Part shown: piece after piece, positions 42,256 through 51,039 of the stretch | Layout: each line of letters begins with the position of its first letter | How positions within the stretch are numbered: position 1 is the stretch's first letter | Assembly: GCF_900476375.1 (NCBI RefSeq) | Contig: NZ_UPPP01000133.1 | Coordinates: 1 to 64,000 of the forward strand | DNA length: 64,000 nucleotides | Source of the DNA: Allolucifera butyrica | GTDB taxonomy: Bacteria; Bacillota; Negativicutes; Sporomusales; UPPP01 | Direction: 5' to 3' | Made by a program: the position numbers and the translations under genes | Notes under the pieces: model-generated | Database searches by the model: none | What the model was told of the DNA's origin: nothing | Seen by the model: the letters and a program-made list of their open reading frames with translations, nothing else

Positions 42256-43158
42256 TTATCCGCCTATTTTCACTTTTAAATGAGCCCGTTCCAACCTGCT
42301 TTGAATTTCCGCCAGCCGCTGCTCGGACGGTTTCGCCAGTTGGCCGGCCGCCGGTTCCATTCCCAGTTTACGATATTTTCCCTGGCCGATGGCGTGATAG
42401 GGCAGCAGATTGACCATGGCAACCTTCACATCCCGGCATAAATCAATCACGCCATTGATATGTCCGTCATTCGTATTAATCCCCTCAATCAGCGGCAACC
42501 GCAAATGGATCTCGGCCTGCTGCGCCGACAGCCGGCGCAGATTCTCCAGAATGAGACTGTTATCTACCCCCGTATACTGGCGGTGCAGCCCGGCATCCAT
42601 CAGTTTAATGTCATATAAAAAGACATCGACCCGGTCCAACAGCCGGGAAAAGCTGTCAAAGGGCGCATAGCCGCAGGTATCCAGGGCGACGGAAATCCCC
42701 CGTTCCCTGCAGGCGCCGGCCAGTTCCGCCACAAAATCAATTTGCGCCAGCGCTTCGCCGCCGGAGAAAGTCACCCCGCCGCCGGACTGGTCGTAAAAAG
42801 GCCGGTCTTTTTCAATCTCCCGGAGAATTTCCCCGACCGTATATTCCCGCCCCGCCAGTTCCCGGGCATTATAAATGCAATGGTCAATGCAAGTTTCACA
42901 AAACAGGCACTTGGCCGCGTCATAAACAGGATACTTTTCCGCTTGGCTAAGGGCTCCCTGACTGCAGCTTCGTATACACTGGCCGCATCCGGTGCACTGC
43001 TCCGGATTGAACAGCATCTCCTTATGGAAACTTTGGCTTTCCGGATTGTGACACCACAGGCAATGCAGCGGACAGCCCTTGAAAAATACCGTGGTCCGGA
43101 TTCCCGGCCCGTCATGGACACAAAATTTTTGCAGGTTGAAAATCAACGCTTTTTTCAT
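42256..43158 (-). CDS. hypE: Radical-SAM activating enzyme for HypD
   Basis: 300 residues from the ATG at 43158; a longer frame runs back into the XRE gene and lacks a ribosome site. The radical-SAM cluster is Cys29-Cys33-Cys36 (GCPLHCLWC) after HDGPGIRTTVFFKG. Two ferredoxin-type cluster motifs follow: CTGCGQCIRSC and CLFCETCIDHC. FSGGEALAQ is the SAM-binding GGE. It makes the glycyl radical on the enzyme encoded 14 bases downstream. Confidence 0.93.
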   Translation of the reverse strand: MKKALIFNLQKFCVHDGPGIRTTVFFKGCPLHCLWCHNPESQSFHKEMLFNPEQCTGCGQCIRSCSQGALSQAEKYPVYDAAKCLFCETCIDHCIYNARELAGREYTVGEILREIEKDRPFYDQSGGGVTFSGGEALAQIDFVAELAGACRERGISVALDTCGYAPFDSFSRLLDRVDVFLYDIKLMDAGLHRQYTGVDNSLILENLRRLSAQQAEIHLRLPLIEGINTNDGHINGVIDLCRDVKVAMVNLLPYHAIGQGKYRKLGMEPAAGQLAKPSEQRLAEIQSRLERAHLKVKIGG

Positions 43159-43177
43159 TGAAAATACCCTTCCTAAG

Positions 43178-43741
43178 TTAGCTTTCGGCAAACGAATTGG
43201 GCTCACTGACCACCAGCAGCTTAACCATTTTATTGGTATAGTTAGCCCAGTTATGCACCGTCGCCGAATTGTAGTGGGCTGAATCCCCCGGAAAGAGCTC
43301 AAACTGTTCATGATTCATAAACAGCGTCAGTGTGCCTTCCAGTACGTAGACGAATTCTTCCCCTTCATGACTGTATTGATTAATCTCTTCCTCGCAATTG
43401 ATAGGCAACAGTTCCACAATCCTCGGCAGCAGCGCTTTGCCGGACCGGTCGTTGCTCAGGTGATACTGAATGAACCGCGAGTTGGTAATTGGAAATACTT
43501 CCCGCTCATAGCTACGCATAATACAGCTGCGGTTCCGGGTCAAACCGGTGAAAAAAAACGGCAAGCTGACGTCCAACGCCTGAGCAATTTGGGCCAAAGA
43601 GTCCGTGGCTATAGCCGTCAAGCCGCGTTCCAGCTGCGACAGAAAGCCCGTAGACAAATTGGTCTTTTCGCTTAAGTCCTTCAGAGTCATCTTTTTATTA
43701 GTCCTAAGTTCCTTGATCTTTTTGCCAATGTCGTTGTTCAC
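43178..43741 (-). CDS. XRE-family regulator with cupin sensor domain
   Basis: 187 residues. An N-terminal helix-turn-helix (about 8-60: IKELRTNKKMTLKDLSEKTNLSTGFLSQLERG) is joined to a C-terminal cupin (about 110-180: HEGEEFVYVLEGTLTLFM, FPGDSAHYNSATVHNW). Proteins of this design often sense amino acids or amines. It is the first gene of the hypE-hypD unit, 19 bases before hypE, so control by hydroxyproline or proline is likely. Confidence 0.9.
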   Translation of the reverse strand: MNNDIGKKIKELRTNKKMTLKDLSEKTNLSTGFLSQLERGLTAIATDSLAQIAQALDVSLPFFFTGLTRNRSCIMRSYEREVFPITNSRFIQYHLSNDRSGKALLPRIVELLPINCEEEINQYSHEGEEFVYVLEGTLTLFMNHEQFELFPGDSAHYNSATVHNWANYTNKMVKLLVVSEPNSFAES

Positions 43742-43930
43742 AAAGCTCCGGCTCCTTTTAAGCGTCGTGTTTTATCACTTGATCCTAATAAAAATATATA
43801 CCAAACCAGTAAAATATTCCACCCCTATTTTCAATAAACAGAACAAAAATTTATATAAATGAATTTCTTCAGCTATAACCCAAGATTAATCTTCATAATC
43901 AGCCACGAATTTCACGAAAATGAAAATAGA

Positions 43931-43971
43931 AAAGGGATGTTCGCGCCAATTCGGCCTGCGAACATCCCTTT
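43931..43971 (-). terminator. Terminator of the kdu-kdgT operon
   Basis: Minus-strand AAAGGGATGTTCGC / GCGAACATCCCTTT, a perfect 14-base-pair stem, followed by TTCTATTTTC. It lies 35 bases after the kdgT stop. Confidence 0.82.
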
Positions 43972-44006
43972 CCTTTTATACCGGACCTAGCCCGGCAAAA
44001 AATCTG

Positions 44007-44993
44007 TTACCCTTCTTGCTGTACCTTAAGCTTTTTGCTGAAAGGACTTCTATTATTAAACTTCCTGGCCCACCAGCCCGTCAGGATAGGCGTAATAATT
44101 GCCGTCACCAGAACACTGGTGGCAATCAAAGCCGTGGCTGAAGCCACAACAGGCGTGAATTTGGGGTCAATCGCCGCAATAACAACCGGAACGCCGACAG
44201 CGGCTCCCGCGGTGGAAGCGGCGGCAACCCCCGCCCGGCCATTGCCGCCGGTGAGAAAATCGGCCACCAGCAAAACCGATCCCGTCAATACAACAACCGT
44301 AACCCCCAGCAGAATTCCCAGCAGGCCGGTGTTGGCAATCACTTTAAAATTCAGGCCGTTTCCCAGGGCAAAGGCAAAAAACGGAATAAAGACGGGCACT
44401 GCTTTTCCTAAGAAAGAACGGATATCATGGTCCAGATTTCCTAAAAGGAAGCCGATTAAAAACGGCAGGATCGCTCCCAGCATGGCCTGCCAGGGAAAGT
44501 TGCCCAGGCCCGCAACGCCTAACGTAACCATTGTCATAAAAGGACCGGACTCTAACGTCATAAGAGCATAAGCGCTGGCTTCCTCCTGAGTGCCGTATTG
44601 ATTCATCAAGGCCATATACAGGCCGCCGTTGGTGTCGTTCATGGACGCAACAATGGCCAGCACGGAGAGGCCGGCAAAAAACCCGGATGTGATTCCCGCG
44701 GGAGGAATAAAGTGAGAGGCAATCATCCCCATAAGAGCGGCAAACAACACCTTCGTCCCCACCAGCGCGCCGCTCTTTCGTAATACGATCCAGGAAGACC
44801 GAAAGTCAATGGTAGCACCCATGCAAAAGAAAAAGACAGCCAGTATCGGCAAAATGCCGGTCATCAAAGCAGCGGTAAAAGAACCGAAAAACTTCGCCGT
44901 TCCCGGCGCCAAGGTGGTTAATGTCGCTCCCAGCAATAGCGGCACAAGCATCATGCCACCCGGAACTTTTTGCACGTTTTCCATAATCTTCAT
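44007..44993 (-). CDS. kdgT: 2-keto-3-deoxygluconate permease
   Basis: 328 residues and about 10 membrane segments. KdgT-family stretches are clear: VPLLLGATLTTLAPGTAKFFGSF near the N-terminus, FFCMGATIDFRSS and NDTNGGLYMALMNQYGT in the middle. It imports 2-keto-3-deoxygluconate by proton symport, an intermediate of pectin and uronate breakdown. It follows kduI and kduD in the same unit. kdgK and kdgA, which would finish the pathway, are not in the window. The AGGAGG is 13 bases before the ATG, a rather long spacing. Confidence 0.92.
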   Translation of the reverse strand: MKIMENVQKVPGGMMLVPLLLGATLTTLAPGTAKFFGSFTAALMTGILPILAVFFFCMGATIDFRSSWIVLRKSGALVGTKVLFAALMGMIASHFIPPAGITSGFFAGLSVLAIVASMNDTNGGLYMALMNQYGTQEEASAYALMTLESGPFMTMVTLGVAGLGNFPWQAMLGAILPFLIGFLLGNLDHDIRSFLGKAVPVFIPFFAFALGNGLNFKVIANTGLLGILLGVTVVVLTGSVLLVADFLTGGNGRAGVAAASTAGAAVGVPVVIAAIDPKFTPVVASATALIATSVLVTAIITPILTGWWARKFNNRSPFSKKLKVQQEG

Positions 44994-45056
44994 AGCGGTA
45001 AAACGACCTCCTGTTATCTTCTTATGACGATTTCCCTGCGAGCCCCGGCCACCGGC

Positions 45057-45812
45057 TTACCGGGCCAGCCAGCCGCCATCCACTGCCACCGTATATCCAT
45101 TTACATAATCGGCCCCTTGGGAAGCAAGAAAAACGACGGGTCCGGTCAAGTCCGCCGGCGTTCCCCAGCGCCCAGCCGGAATCCGGCCTAGAATTTCCGC
45201 GCTGCGGCTTTCATCCGCCCGTAATGCCTCCGTATTATCCGTTGCCATATAGCCCGGAGCAATTGCATTCACATTGATGTTATGCCTGGCCCATTCATTG
45301 GCCAGCAAGCGGGTGAGTCCCATTACGCCGCTTTTGCTGGCCGTATAGGAAGGCACCCGGATTCCGCCCTGAAAAGACAGCATGGACGCAATATTAATAA
45401 TTTTGCCGCCGCGGCCCTGCCTGATGAACTGTTTAGCTGCCGCCTGACAAAAAAAGAAGAGCGATTTCAGATTGACGTTCATTACGTCGTCCCAGTCTTT
45501 TTCCGTGAAATCAATGCTATCGGCGCGGCGGATAATCCCGGAATTATTCACCAGAATATCCAGGTGCCCGAAGGCGGCAAGGGTCTGGTCAATAATGCCC
45601 TGGATCGGTTCCATTCCGGAAAGGTCGGCTTTGACAGCCAGAAATCTCCGTCCGGCCGCCTCGACCTGCTTCTGCGTTTCGCCGCAGGAGCTGATGCCCA
45701 CTCCGACAATATCGGCTCCCGCCTGCGCCAGGGCGACGGCCATTCCCTGGCCAAGCCCCCTGGAAGCGCCGGTTACGATGGCCACTTTTCCCGTTAAGTC
45801 AAATAGATTCAT
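45057..45812 (-). CDS. kduD: 2-dehydro-3-deoxy-D-gluconate 5-dehydrogenase
   Basis: 251 residues, a classical short-chain dehydrogenase: TGASRGLGQGMA (NAD-binding glycine motif), NNSG, catalytic Ser in NIASMLSFQGG, then Tyr and Lys in YTASKSG. The ending ADYVNGYTVAVDGGWLAR is characteristic of KduD. It reduces or oxidises between 2,5-diketo-3-deoxygluconate and 2-keto-3-deoxygluconate, after KduI in pectin breakdown. Encoded after kduI with a 92-base gap. Confidence 0.92.
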   Translation of the reverse strand: MNLFDLTGKVAIVTGASRGLGQGMAVALAQAGADIVGVGISSCGETQKQVEAAGRRFLAVKADLSGMEPIQGIIDQTLAAFGHLDILVNNSGIIRRADSIDFTEKDWDDVMNVNLKSLFFFCQAAAKQFIRQGRGGKIINIASMLSFQGGIRVPSYTASKSGVMGLTRLLANEWARHNINVNAIAPGYMATDNTEALRADESRSAEILGRIPAGRWGTPADLTGPVVFLASQGADYVNGYTVAVDGGWLAR

Positions 45813-45904
45813 TTTTCATCATCCCGCTTAATTAAAATTATTTCACAGCGGCATCGCCCCGCTGCCGCAACGAAAGTAAAAAAACTGCCTATGGCGCTGC
45901 GAAA

Positions 45905-46732
45905 TTACCGTAAATCCGGCATAGCAACATGGTCCATATCGTCGAAGGTCTGATTTTCCCCGGCCATGCCCCAGATAAACGTGTAACAGTGCGTTCCCAC
46001 CCCCGAGTGAATCGACCAACTGGGTGAAATCACAGCTTCTTCATTTCGCATAATAATATGGCGCGTTTCCGTAGGCTCGCCCATATAGTGGAAAACAACC
46101 GCATCCTCGGGCAGATTGAAGTACAAATAAACTTCCATTCTGCGGTCGTGGGTGTGGCACGGCATCGTATTCCACATGTTGCCCGGTTCCAGTGCCGTCA
46201 TACCCATAACCAGCTGACAGCTTTGAACCCCCTGGGGATGAATATATTTATAAATATTCCGTTCATTGGATTCCTTTATTGAGCCGAGATGATTGGGCTT
46301 AATGCTGCTGCGTTCAATTTTAGCCGTCGGATAAGACTTATGGGCCGGCGCGCTGTTGAAATAAAACTTGGCCGCCTGCGTCTTATTGGCACTGGAAAAA
46401 ATCACCTCTCTGGCCCCCATACCCACGTACAATCCGTCCGTTGTTTCCAGTTTGTATTCGACTCCGTCCACTTTTACCACGCCGGGACCACCGATGTTAA
46501 TAATTCCCAGTTCTCTTCTTTCCAGAAAGTAGTCAACGCCCATTCCCTTTTCCACCTCCAGCGCCAAGGGTTCTGACGGGCAGGCTCCTCCTGAAATCAT
46601 CCGGTCCACATGGCTATAAACCATCTTTATCTGACCGGATACAAATAAATCCTGAATCAAAAACCGTTTTCTCAGCTCCTCTGTCGTATAATGCTTTGCG
46701 TCTTCCGGATGTACTGAATGCCGGACCTCCAT
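45905..46732 (-). CDS. kduI: 5-keto-4-deoxyuronate isomerase
   Basis: 275 residues, full length. Cupin-fold zinc enzyme: CHTHDRRMEVYLYF carries zinc ligands, and SWSIHSGVGTHCYTFIWGMAGEN near the end is a KduI hallmark. It converts 4-deoxy-L-threo-5-hexosulose uronate, from unsaturated galacturonate, to 2,5-diketo-3-deoxygluconate. First gene of the kduI-kduD-kdgT unit. Confidence 0.94.
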   Translation of the reverse strand: MEVRHSVHPEDAKHYTTEELRKRFLIQDLFVSGQIKMVYSHVDRMISGGACPSEPLALEVEKGMGVDYFLERRELGIINIGGPGVVKVDGVEYKLETTDGLYVGMGAREVIFSSANKTQAAKFYFNSAPAHKSYPTAKIERSSIKPNHLGSIKESNERNIYKYIHPQGVQSCQLVMGMTALEPGNMWNTMPCHTHDRRMEVYLYFNLPEDAVVFHYMGEPTETRHIIMRNEEAVISPSWSIHSGVGTHCYTFIWGMAGENQTFDDMDHVAMPDLR

Positions 46733-47082
46733 AAAAATCTGCCTCCTTTTGAATCTCGCTTAGTAAATTTAAAATATTTAGTTTTTTACGGCAATATTCC
46801 ACTATGTAGAACGTTATCCCGCTATGTTTATTTCTAATTAGACTTATAACCCAAAAAATCCTTTTCCATCCAACAATAAATCCACCATGCGGAATTCAAT
46901 TTCAGAAAATGTGCATTATTTCTTTATTACAATCGGAAAAAGAACATAAAATCCAGTATTGTTAGAACCAGACAGAATTATAATTATTAGTAGCGTTCTT
47001 CTGTTACTGACAAATCAATACAGGAAAATATCTTTATTCTGTCGAATTAGAATAATACGCCCAGGATGAGAGGATGAATATT
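46733..47082. other. Intergenic region upstream of kduI
   Basis: About 350 AT-rich bases between divergent genes, expected to hold the kduI promoter and that of the small plus-strand gene. The pair CCACTATG and CCGCTATG, 23 bases apart near 46800-46823, is a possible operator half-site pair. I see no gene in it. Confidence 0.4.
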
Positions 47083-47268
47083 ATGAATAAATTCGTAATA
47101 ACGGCGGAAATTGTAATGAAGATGATTGAACACGGAAAAATTATTTCCTCCTCCGATCCGAATAACCCGGAAAAACAAAATGAGGGTTTCGTTAAAGAAG
47201 TCTGTAAAGCATATAAAGCGATATACGAAACGATACAAGGTGCCGAAAAAAGCGAATTTAACAAATAG
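47083..47268 (+). CDS. Small conserved-looking hypothetical protein
   Basis: 61 residues, MNKFVITAEIVMKMIEHGKI, then SSSDPNNPEKQNEGFVKEVCKAYKAIYETIQGAEK. Mixed helix, no membrane span. AGAGG lies upstream of both this ATG and another at 47074, so three extra residues are possible. It is alone on the plus strand and closed by the terminator at 47312-47353. Such short acidic-helical proteins are frequent and mostly unstudied in these bacteria. Confidence 0.6.
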   Translation: MNKFVITAEIVMKMIEHGKIISSSDPNNPEKQNEGFVKEVCKAYKAIYETIQGAEKSEFNK

Positions 47269-47311
47269 CTCTTTATAGTAAGTAATACCTGGGCGTTTCT
47301 TTATAAGATAG

Positions 47312-47353
47312 AAAAAACCCGCTTTCCTGCCTCTCGGCATAAAAGCGGGTTTT
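47312..47353. terminator. Bidirectional terminator
   Basis: AAAACCCGCTTT / AAAGCGGGTTTT flanked by A- and T-runs on both sides. It ends the small plus-strand gene and the IclR gene that converge on it. Confidence 0.85.
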
Positions 47354-47384
47354 GCATACTCTGGATTTTCTATTTTCACTTGTC

Positions 47385-48152
47385 TTATTTGACATATCCC
47401 AAAACCCGGGAAATATGTCTTGTGTTAGCCAGCAGTTTTCCTACGACTTCCTGCTCAATAAAGTCAAGGGAGAATCGGCTGGCCAAGCCGGAAATACTGA
47501 CGGCCCCCACAACTTTTTCCGTTTTGTCGTAAATCGGTGCCGCCACGCAACGGCCGTCCAATTCGCACTCCCGTTCATCCAGCGCATAGCCCCGTTTGCG
47601 CACCGCCCGCATTTCCCGCAAGAAATCAGCCGGAGTCGTCAATGTATATTCCGTCTTCCGTTCCATGCCTTCCTGTTCCAGGATCTCCAGAATCTCTTCA
47701 TCGCTATGCTTCATTAGCAGTACTTTACCCAAAGCGGTGCAATGCACGAAATTGGTGGTTCCCAGCTTTGCCACCAGACGCAACGCATGCGGACTTTCCA
47801 CCGTGTCAACATATAAAACCCTATTTTTTTCCAAAACTGCAAGATGCACTGTTTCTTTCGTAAATTCATTCAGCGTCTCCAGCGGATTACGCGCCAACTG
47901 TTTAATTTCAAATTCTCGCTCCGCCCACTGGCTGATCATTAACAGCTGAAAACCAAGGTGATAACTGCCGTGATTATCACAACAAACATAATTCCGGTTT
48001 TCCAGATTACTCAACAGGCGATAAACCGTCGATTTCGGCAGTCCTGTAGCATCGGTAATTTGTTTAAGACTAACCGGTTCGGCGCAGTTACCGATTAATT
48101 CCAGGATATCAAACGCCCTGTGCAATACTTGAACCTCTAATTTACCTGCCAT
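47385..48152 (-). CDS. IclR-family regulator, probably of the kdu/kdg genes
   Basis: 255 residues from the ATG at 48152; the long upstream extension of the frame is not conserved in type. The N-terminal winged helix-turn-helix (VQVLHRAFDILELIGNCAEPVSLKQITDATGLPKSTVYRLL) is followed by a C-terminal effector domain (HCTALGKVLLMKHSDEE, GVSISGLASRFS-type end). KdgR of pectin degraders is an IclR protein, and this gene lies next to kduI, so it may control kdu/kdg. Palindromes upstream suggest autoregulation. Confidence 0.88.
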   Translation of the reverse strand: MAGKLEVQVLHRAFDILELIGNCAEPVSLKQITDATGLPKSTVYRLLSNLENRNYVCCDNHGSYHLGFQLLMISQWAEREFEIKQLARNPLETLNEFTKETVHLAVLEKNRVLYVDTVESPHALRLVAKLGTTNFVHCTALGKVLLMKHSDEEILEILEQEGMERKTEYTLTTPADFLREMRAVRKRGYALDERECELDGRCVAAPIYDKTEKVVGAVSISGLASRFSLDFIEQEVVGKLLANTRHISRVLGYVK

Positions 48153-48180
48153 ATAGTACACCTGCCATATTTTATGGGAT

Positions 48181-48254
48181 CGAAAAGTATAACTTTTCGG
48201 GTTGTTTCTAAAATAACACATGCTTCTTGAGTTAGCCGAAAAGTAAAATACTTT
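48181..48254. promoter_or_regulatory. Two palindromes upstream of the IclR gene
   Basis: CGAAAAG-TATAA-CTTTTCG at 48181-48199 and AAAGTA-AAA-TACTTT at 48240-48254 share the GAAAAGTA half and are about 5 helical turns apart. They are good candidates for operator sites of the IclR protein. I did not find the same half-site pair upstream of kduI. Confidence 0.55.
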
Positions 48255-48431
48255 CCTTCCACTTAAAGACCCATTGGGTCTTTCTTGTAAAAACAACGTT
48301 GAATACTTAATTAAGATGTTATTATAATTCAAGCAAGATATCCCGCCTTCCTTCTTTCGGTCTGATAAAAAAATCCGACCTCCAGCAGTTTCAGACTGCT
48401 GCTGCTCGAATCCACCTCGGCGCGGAAGAAA

Positions 48432-48482
48432 CCGTCTAAAATAAGAGACCCTGCGGTTTTTAAACAATAAGCCGCAGGGTCT
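48432..48482 (-). terminator. Terminator of modA
   Basis: Minus-strand AGACCCTGCGG / CCGCAGGGTCT, 11 base pairs, followed by CTTATTTTAG. It is close to the modA stop. Confidence 0.78.
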
Positions 48483-48485
48483 TAT

Positions 48486-49292
48486 CTATTGCTTGTTTGT
48501 TAAGGGAATAAAACCGTATTTTTGAAAAATTTTCATTGCTTCCGGACCGGCAAGATAGTGTAAGAACTGCTCCGCTTCCTGCGCATGTTTGGTGCCGGCA
48601 AGCACAGCACCCGGAAAAACGATAGCCTGATGCGTTCCCGGCGGTGCAGCGGCTGCCACTTTCACTTTGCTGCTGGTAGCGGCAACGGTAGAAAAAACAA
48701 TACTTGCGTCCACATTTCCCGTTTCCGCATAAGCTACCAGAGTACGGACATCCTTGCCTAATACCGCTTTATCCTTTACTTTATCCCAAACGCCAACCGC
48801 TTTCAGCACTTCCACGCCATATTGGCCGGCCGGTACAGTTTCCGGCGCACCCAAACCGAATTTTTTCACGCTGTCTTGGGCCAGATCCTTAAAATCGGTC
48901 AATCCCAGCCTGGAATCGTTAGGAACGACCAGAACCAACTGATTGCCGACCAGATTGATGCGGCTATCCGGCTTAATCAGGTTTTTCTTTTGCAGGTTGT
49001 CCAGTTGTTGCTGCGCCGCTGAAATAAAAATGTCCGCCGGCGCCCCCTGTTCAATCTGCGTCTGCAAATTTCCGGCAGCTCCCAGATTATAAACAATCTT
49101 AACATCCGGGTGAATTGCCTCATATTGTTTTTGAATATCAAACAACGCTTCCTTCAATCCCAGAGCCGCCGAAACATTCAGCTCAACCGGCTTGGTAGAA
49201 TTTGCCGCCGGGTTATTGGAAGCACAGCCGGAAATCAACCCCATAAGAATCAGCGTTCCAATTAACCCGTAGACAAAATATCTCTGTTTCAT
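48486..49292 (-). CDS. modA: Molybdate ABC transporter substrate-binding lipoprotein
   Basis: 268 residues with a lipoprotein signal (LISGC, Cys23). ModA family marks: SAALGLKEALFDIQKQYE, NLGAAGNLQTQIEQGAPADIFISAA, ending GFIPLTNK. It binds molybdate or tungstate outside the inner membrane. modB and modC are not next to it, so it either works with a distant ABC pair or binds another oxyanion. It has its own terminator. Confidence 0.9.
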   Translation of the reverse strand: MKQRYFVYGLIGTLILMGLISGCASNNPAANSTKPVELNVSAALGLKEALFDIQKQYEAIHPDVKIVYNLGAAGNLQTQIEQGAPADIFISAAQQQLDNLQKKNLIKPDSRINLVGNQLVLVVPNDSRLGLTDFKDLAQDSVKKFGLGAPETVPAGQYGVEVLKAVGVWDKVKDKAVLGKDVRTLVAYAETGNVDASIVFSTVAATSSKVKVAAAAPPGTHQAIVFPGAVLAGTKHAQEAEQFLHYLAGPEAMKIFQKYGFIPLTNKQ

Positions 49293-49312
49293 AGCCTGTC
49301 TCCTTTCTAATT

Positions 49313-49328
49313 ATAATGACATCATTAT
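49313..49328. promoter_or_regulatory. Palindrome in the modA promoter region
   Basis: ATAATGA-CA-TCATTAT, 21 bases before the modA start. The AT-rich palindrome is of the general type bound by ModE-like regulators, but it does not match the E. coli ModE consensus. Confidence 0.45.
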
Positions 49329-49473
49329 GTAGCCAAATATAAACAAACATAAACGAACAAGACCATTATGGCTTCATTATATAATCCATATTTTGGTGAT
49401 GCAAGCTCTTTAGTCAGAAAATTAGAATCAGAGTATGAAAACAAGAGAAAATACCGGATTGCAAAATGCAAAA

Positions 49474-49502
49474 GGCTGTATTAGCACAAGACTAATACAG
49501 CC
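49474..49502 (-). terminator. Terminator of the sugar operon
   Basis: Minus-strand GGCTGTATTAG-TCTTGTG-CTAATACAGCC followed by TTTTGCATTTT. It lies 7 bases after the fucU stop and closes the long operon. Confidence 0.85.
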
Positions 49503-49508
49503 CGGCGT

Positions 49509-49940
49509 TTATTTTATTACGCCTTTTTTAATCAACATACAGCCATATAGTTTTTTCTCTGTCGTTGCAACAATTGCGTAGGCCTGCTTTGCCCTTTCAT
49601 AAAAATCGAACCGTTCCAAATACTCAATCGCGGTGTCGCCCCGTTCTTCATATTTCGAAACCACGCTTCTTATCTCGGCCTGAATTTCCGGCACCGTGGG
49701 ATCTCCCGGCACCACCTGCATTAACGCTACCGGAATCTCTACATAACAATCCAGCGGAAAAAGCTGCAAAATAGCATCTAAAATAACCGGAACCCCATGT
49801 CCGTCACAGCGGACCAGCCGTTGGGCATTACTGGCGGCCGGATAATTGGCATCCCCGATAACCAAATCATCCCCATGACCCATTTCATGCAGAATTTTTA
49901 ATAATTCCGGTGAAATTATATCAGGAATCCCCTTCAACAT
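49509..49940 (-). CDS. fucU: RbsD/FucU-family sugar mutarotase
   Basis: 143 residues. LKGIPDIISPELLKILHEMGHGD is the conserved opening with the catalytic His. ANYPAASNAQRLVRCDGHGVP is the FucU rather than RbsD type, and the final KLYGCMLIKKGVI supplies the Tyr region. Mutarotases interconvert anomers so that the sugar fits the next enzyme. As the last gene of an operon with importer, isomerase and kinase it probably serves the same sugar. Confidence 0.85.
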   Translation of the reverse strand: MLKGIPDIISPELLKILHEMGHGDDLVIGDANYPAASNAQRLVRCDGHGVPVILDAILQLFPLDCYVEIPVALMQVVPGDPTVPEIQAEIRSVVSKYEERGDTAIEYLERFDFYERAKQAYAIVATTEKKLYGCMLIKKGVIK

Positions 49941-49952
49941 GCCAATCTCCCC

Positions 49953-51020
49953 CTAACCATCCTTGCGCTGCAGCGCCATTTTATTTTCCAGATTTCTTTG
50001 AAACTGGTCCACAATGACGGCAACAACAATCACCAGTCCTTTAATAACCATCTGCCAGAATTCCGATACCCCGACCATGACCATGCCGTCGCTGAGTACG
50101 CCGATAACAAATGCGCCCACCAGCGTTCCGCCGATTGTTCCGATGCCGCCGGCCATGGAAGTGCCGCCCAGCACAGCGGCGGCAATGGCATTCATCTCCC
50201 AGGTATTGCCTGTTGCCGGATGAGCCGCAACTAATTCGGAAGCTACGATAAGCCCCACTATAGCGGAACAAAAACCGGAAATCATATAAACAATCGTCTT
50301 AACCCGCCGGACACGGATGCCGGAAAGTTCCGCCGCCTTTTCATTACCGCCGACGGCAAAAATGTGCCAACCGAGCGGTGTCTTTTTGAGCATATAAGCC
50401 GCCACCGCCCCGACAAAAATCATAATCCAAATCGCAATGGGAATTCCCAGTACATGGCCCGCGCCGAGAATAGGAAATCCTTCATTGCCCAGCTTGACGC
50501 TGCCGACTAGGTTAGGAAAGGTCTCCCCGTTGGACCGGATCAGGGCAAAGCCGCGGGCCGCATACATTGTGCCGAGAGTAGCAATAAAGGGCGCCACATT
50601 GAAGCGGGTAATGAGAAAGCCGTTTACCGCTCCTACGCCGGTTCCTAAAAGCAACGTAAATAATATGATAATAAGCACATTAAAATAAATGGTAACACCG
50701 AATAGATCCAGCCGGAGCCCTTCATTGATCAATCCGCCCGCAATCATCCCCGCCAATCCGACAATAGACCCGACCGACAGGTCGATGCCGCCGCTAATAA
50801 TAACAAGGGTCATCCCGATCGCCAGCAAAGCATAAAGAGCCACATGTTTCGCGACGAGTATCAGACTATTGGCCGATAAAAAACTGGGAGTAAGGAAGCT
50901 GAACACAACGACTAAAAGAATGAGAGCAATGAAGGTTCTCGCTTTTAACAAAAGCATGCCCAGCGACATGGTATTCTTTTTTTGGCCCGTCCCCGCCAGC
51001 GGTTTTGCTATTTCACTCAT
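49953..51020 (-). CDS. Sugar ABC transporter permease (RbsC type)
   Basis: 355 residues and about 9-10 membrane segments. The RbsC/BPD_transp_2 features are plain: GGIDLSVGSIVGLAGMIAG and NGFLITRFNVAPFIATLGTMYAARG, then GNEKAAELSGIRVRRVKTIVYMISG. It forms the membrane channel for the ATPase encoded upstream and the binding protein of the same operon. Ribosome site GGGGACCG is weak, but the start is conserved. Confidence 0.92.
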   Translation of the reverse strand: MSEIAKPLAGTGQKKNTMSLGMLLLKARTFIALILLVVVFSFLTPSFLSANSLILVAKHVALYALLAIGMTLVIISGGIDLSVGSIVGLAGMIAGGLINEGLRLDLFGVTIYFNVLIIILFTLLLGTGVGAVNGFLITRFNVAPFIATLGTMYAARGFALIRSNGETFPNLVGSVKLGNEGFPILGAGHVLGIPIAIWIMIFVGAVAAYMLKKTPLGWHIFAVGGNEKAAELSGIRVRRVKTIVYMISGFCSAIVGLIVASELVAAHPATGNTWEMNAIAAAVLGGTSMAGGIGTIGGTLVGAFVIGVLSDGMVMVGVSEFWQMVIKGLVIVVAVIVDQFQRNLENKMALQRKDG

Positions 51021-51039
51021 AGTAAACGGTCCCCTTTAT

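Noticed and set aside
40685-42283. Long plus-strand open frames opposite hypD
   Set aside because: They are shadows of a GC-rich gene with strong codon bias. hypD on the other strand has all catalytic motifs.
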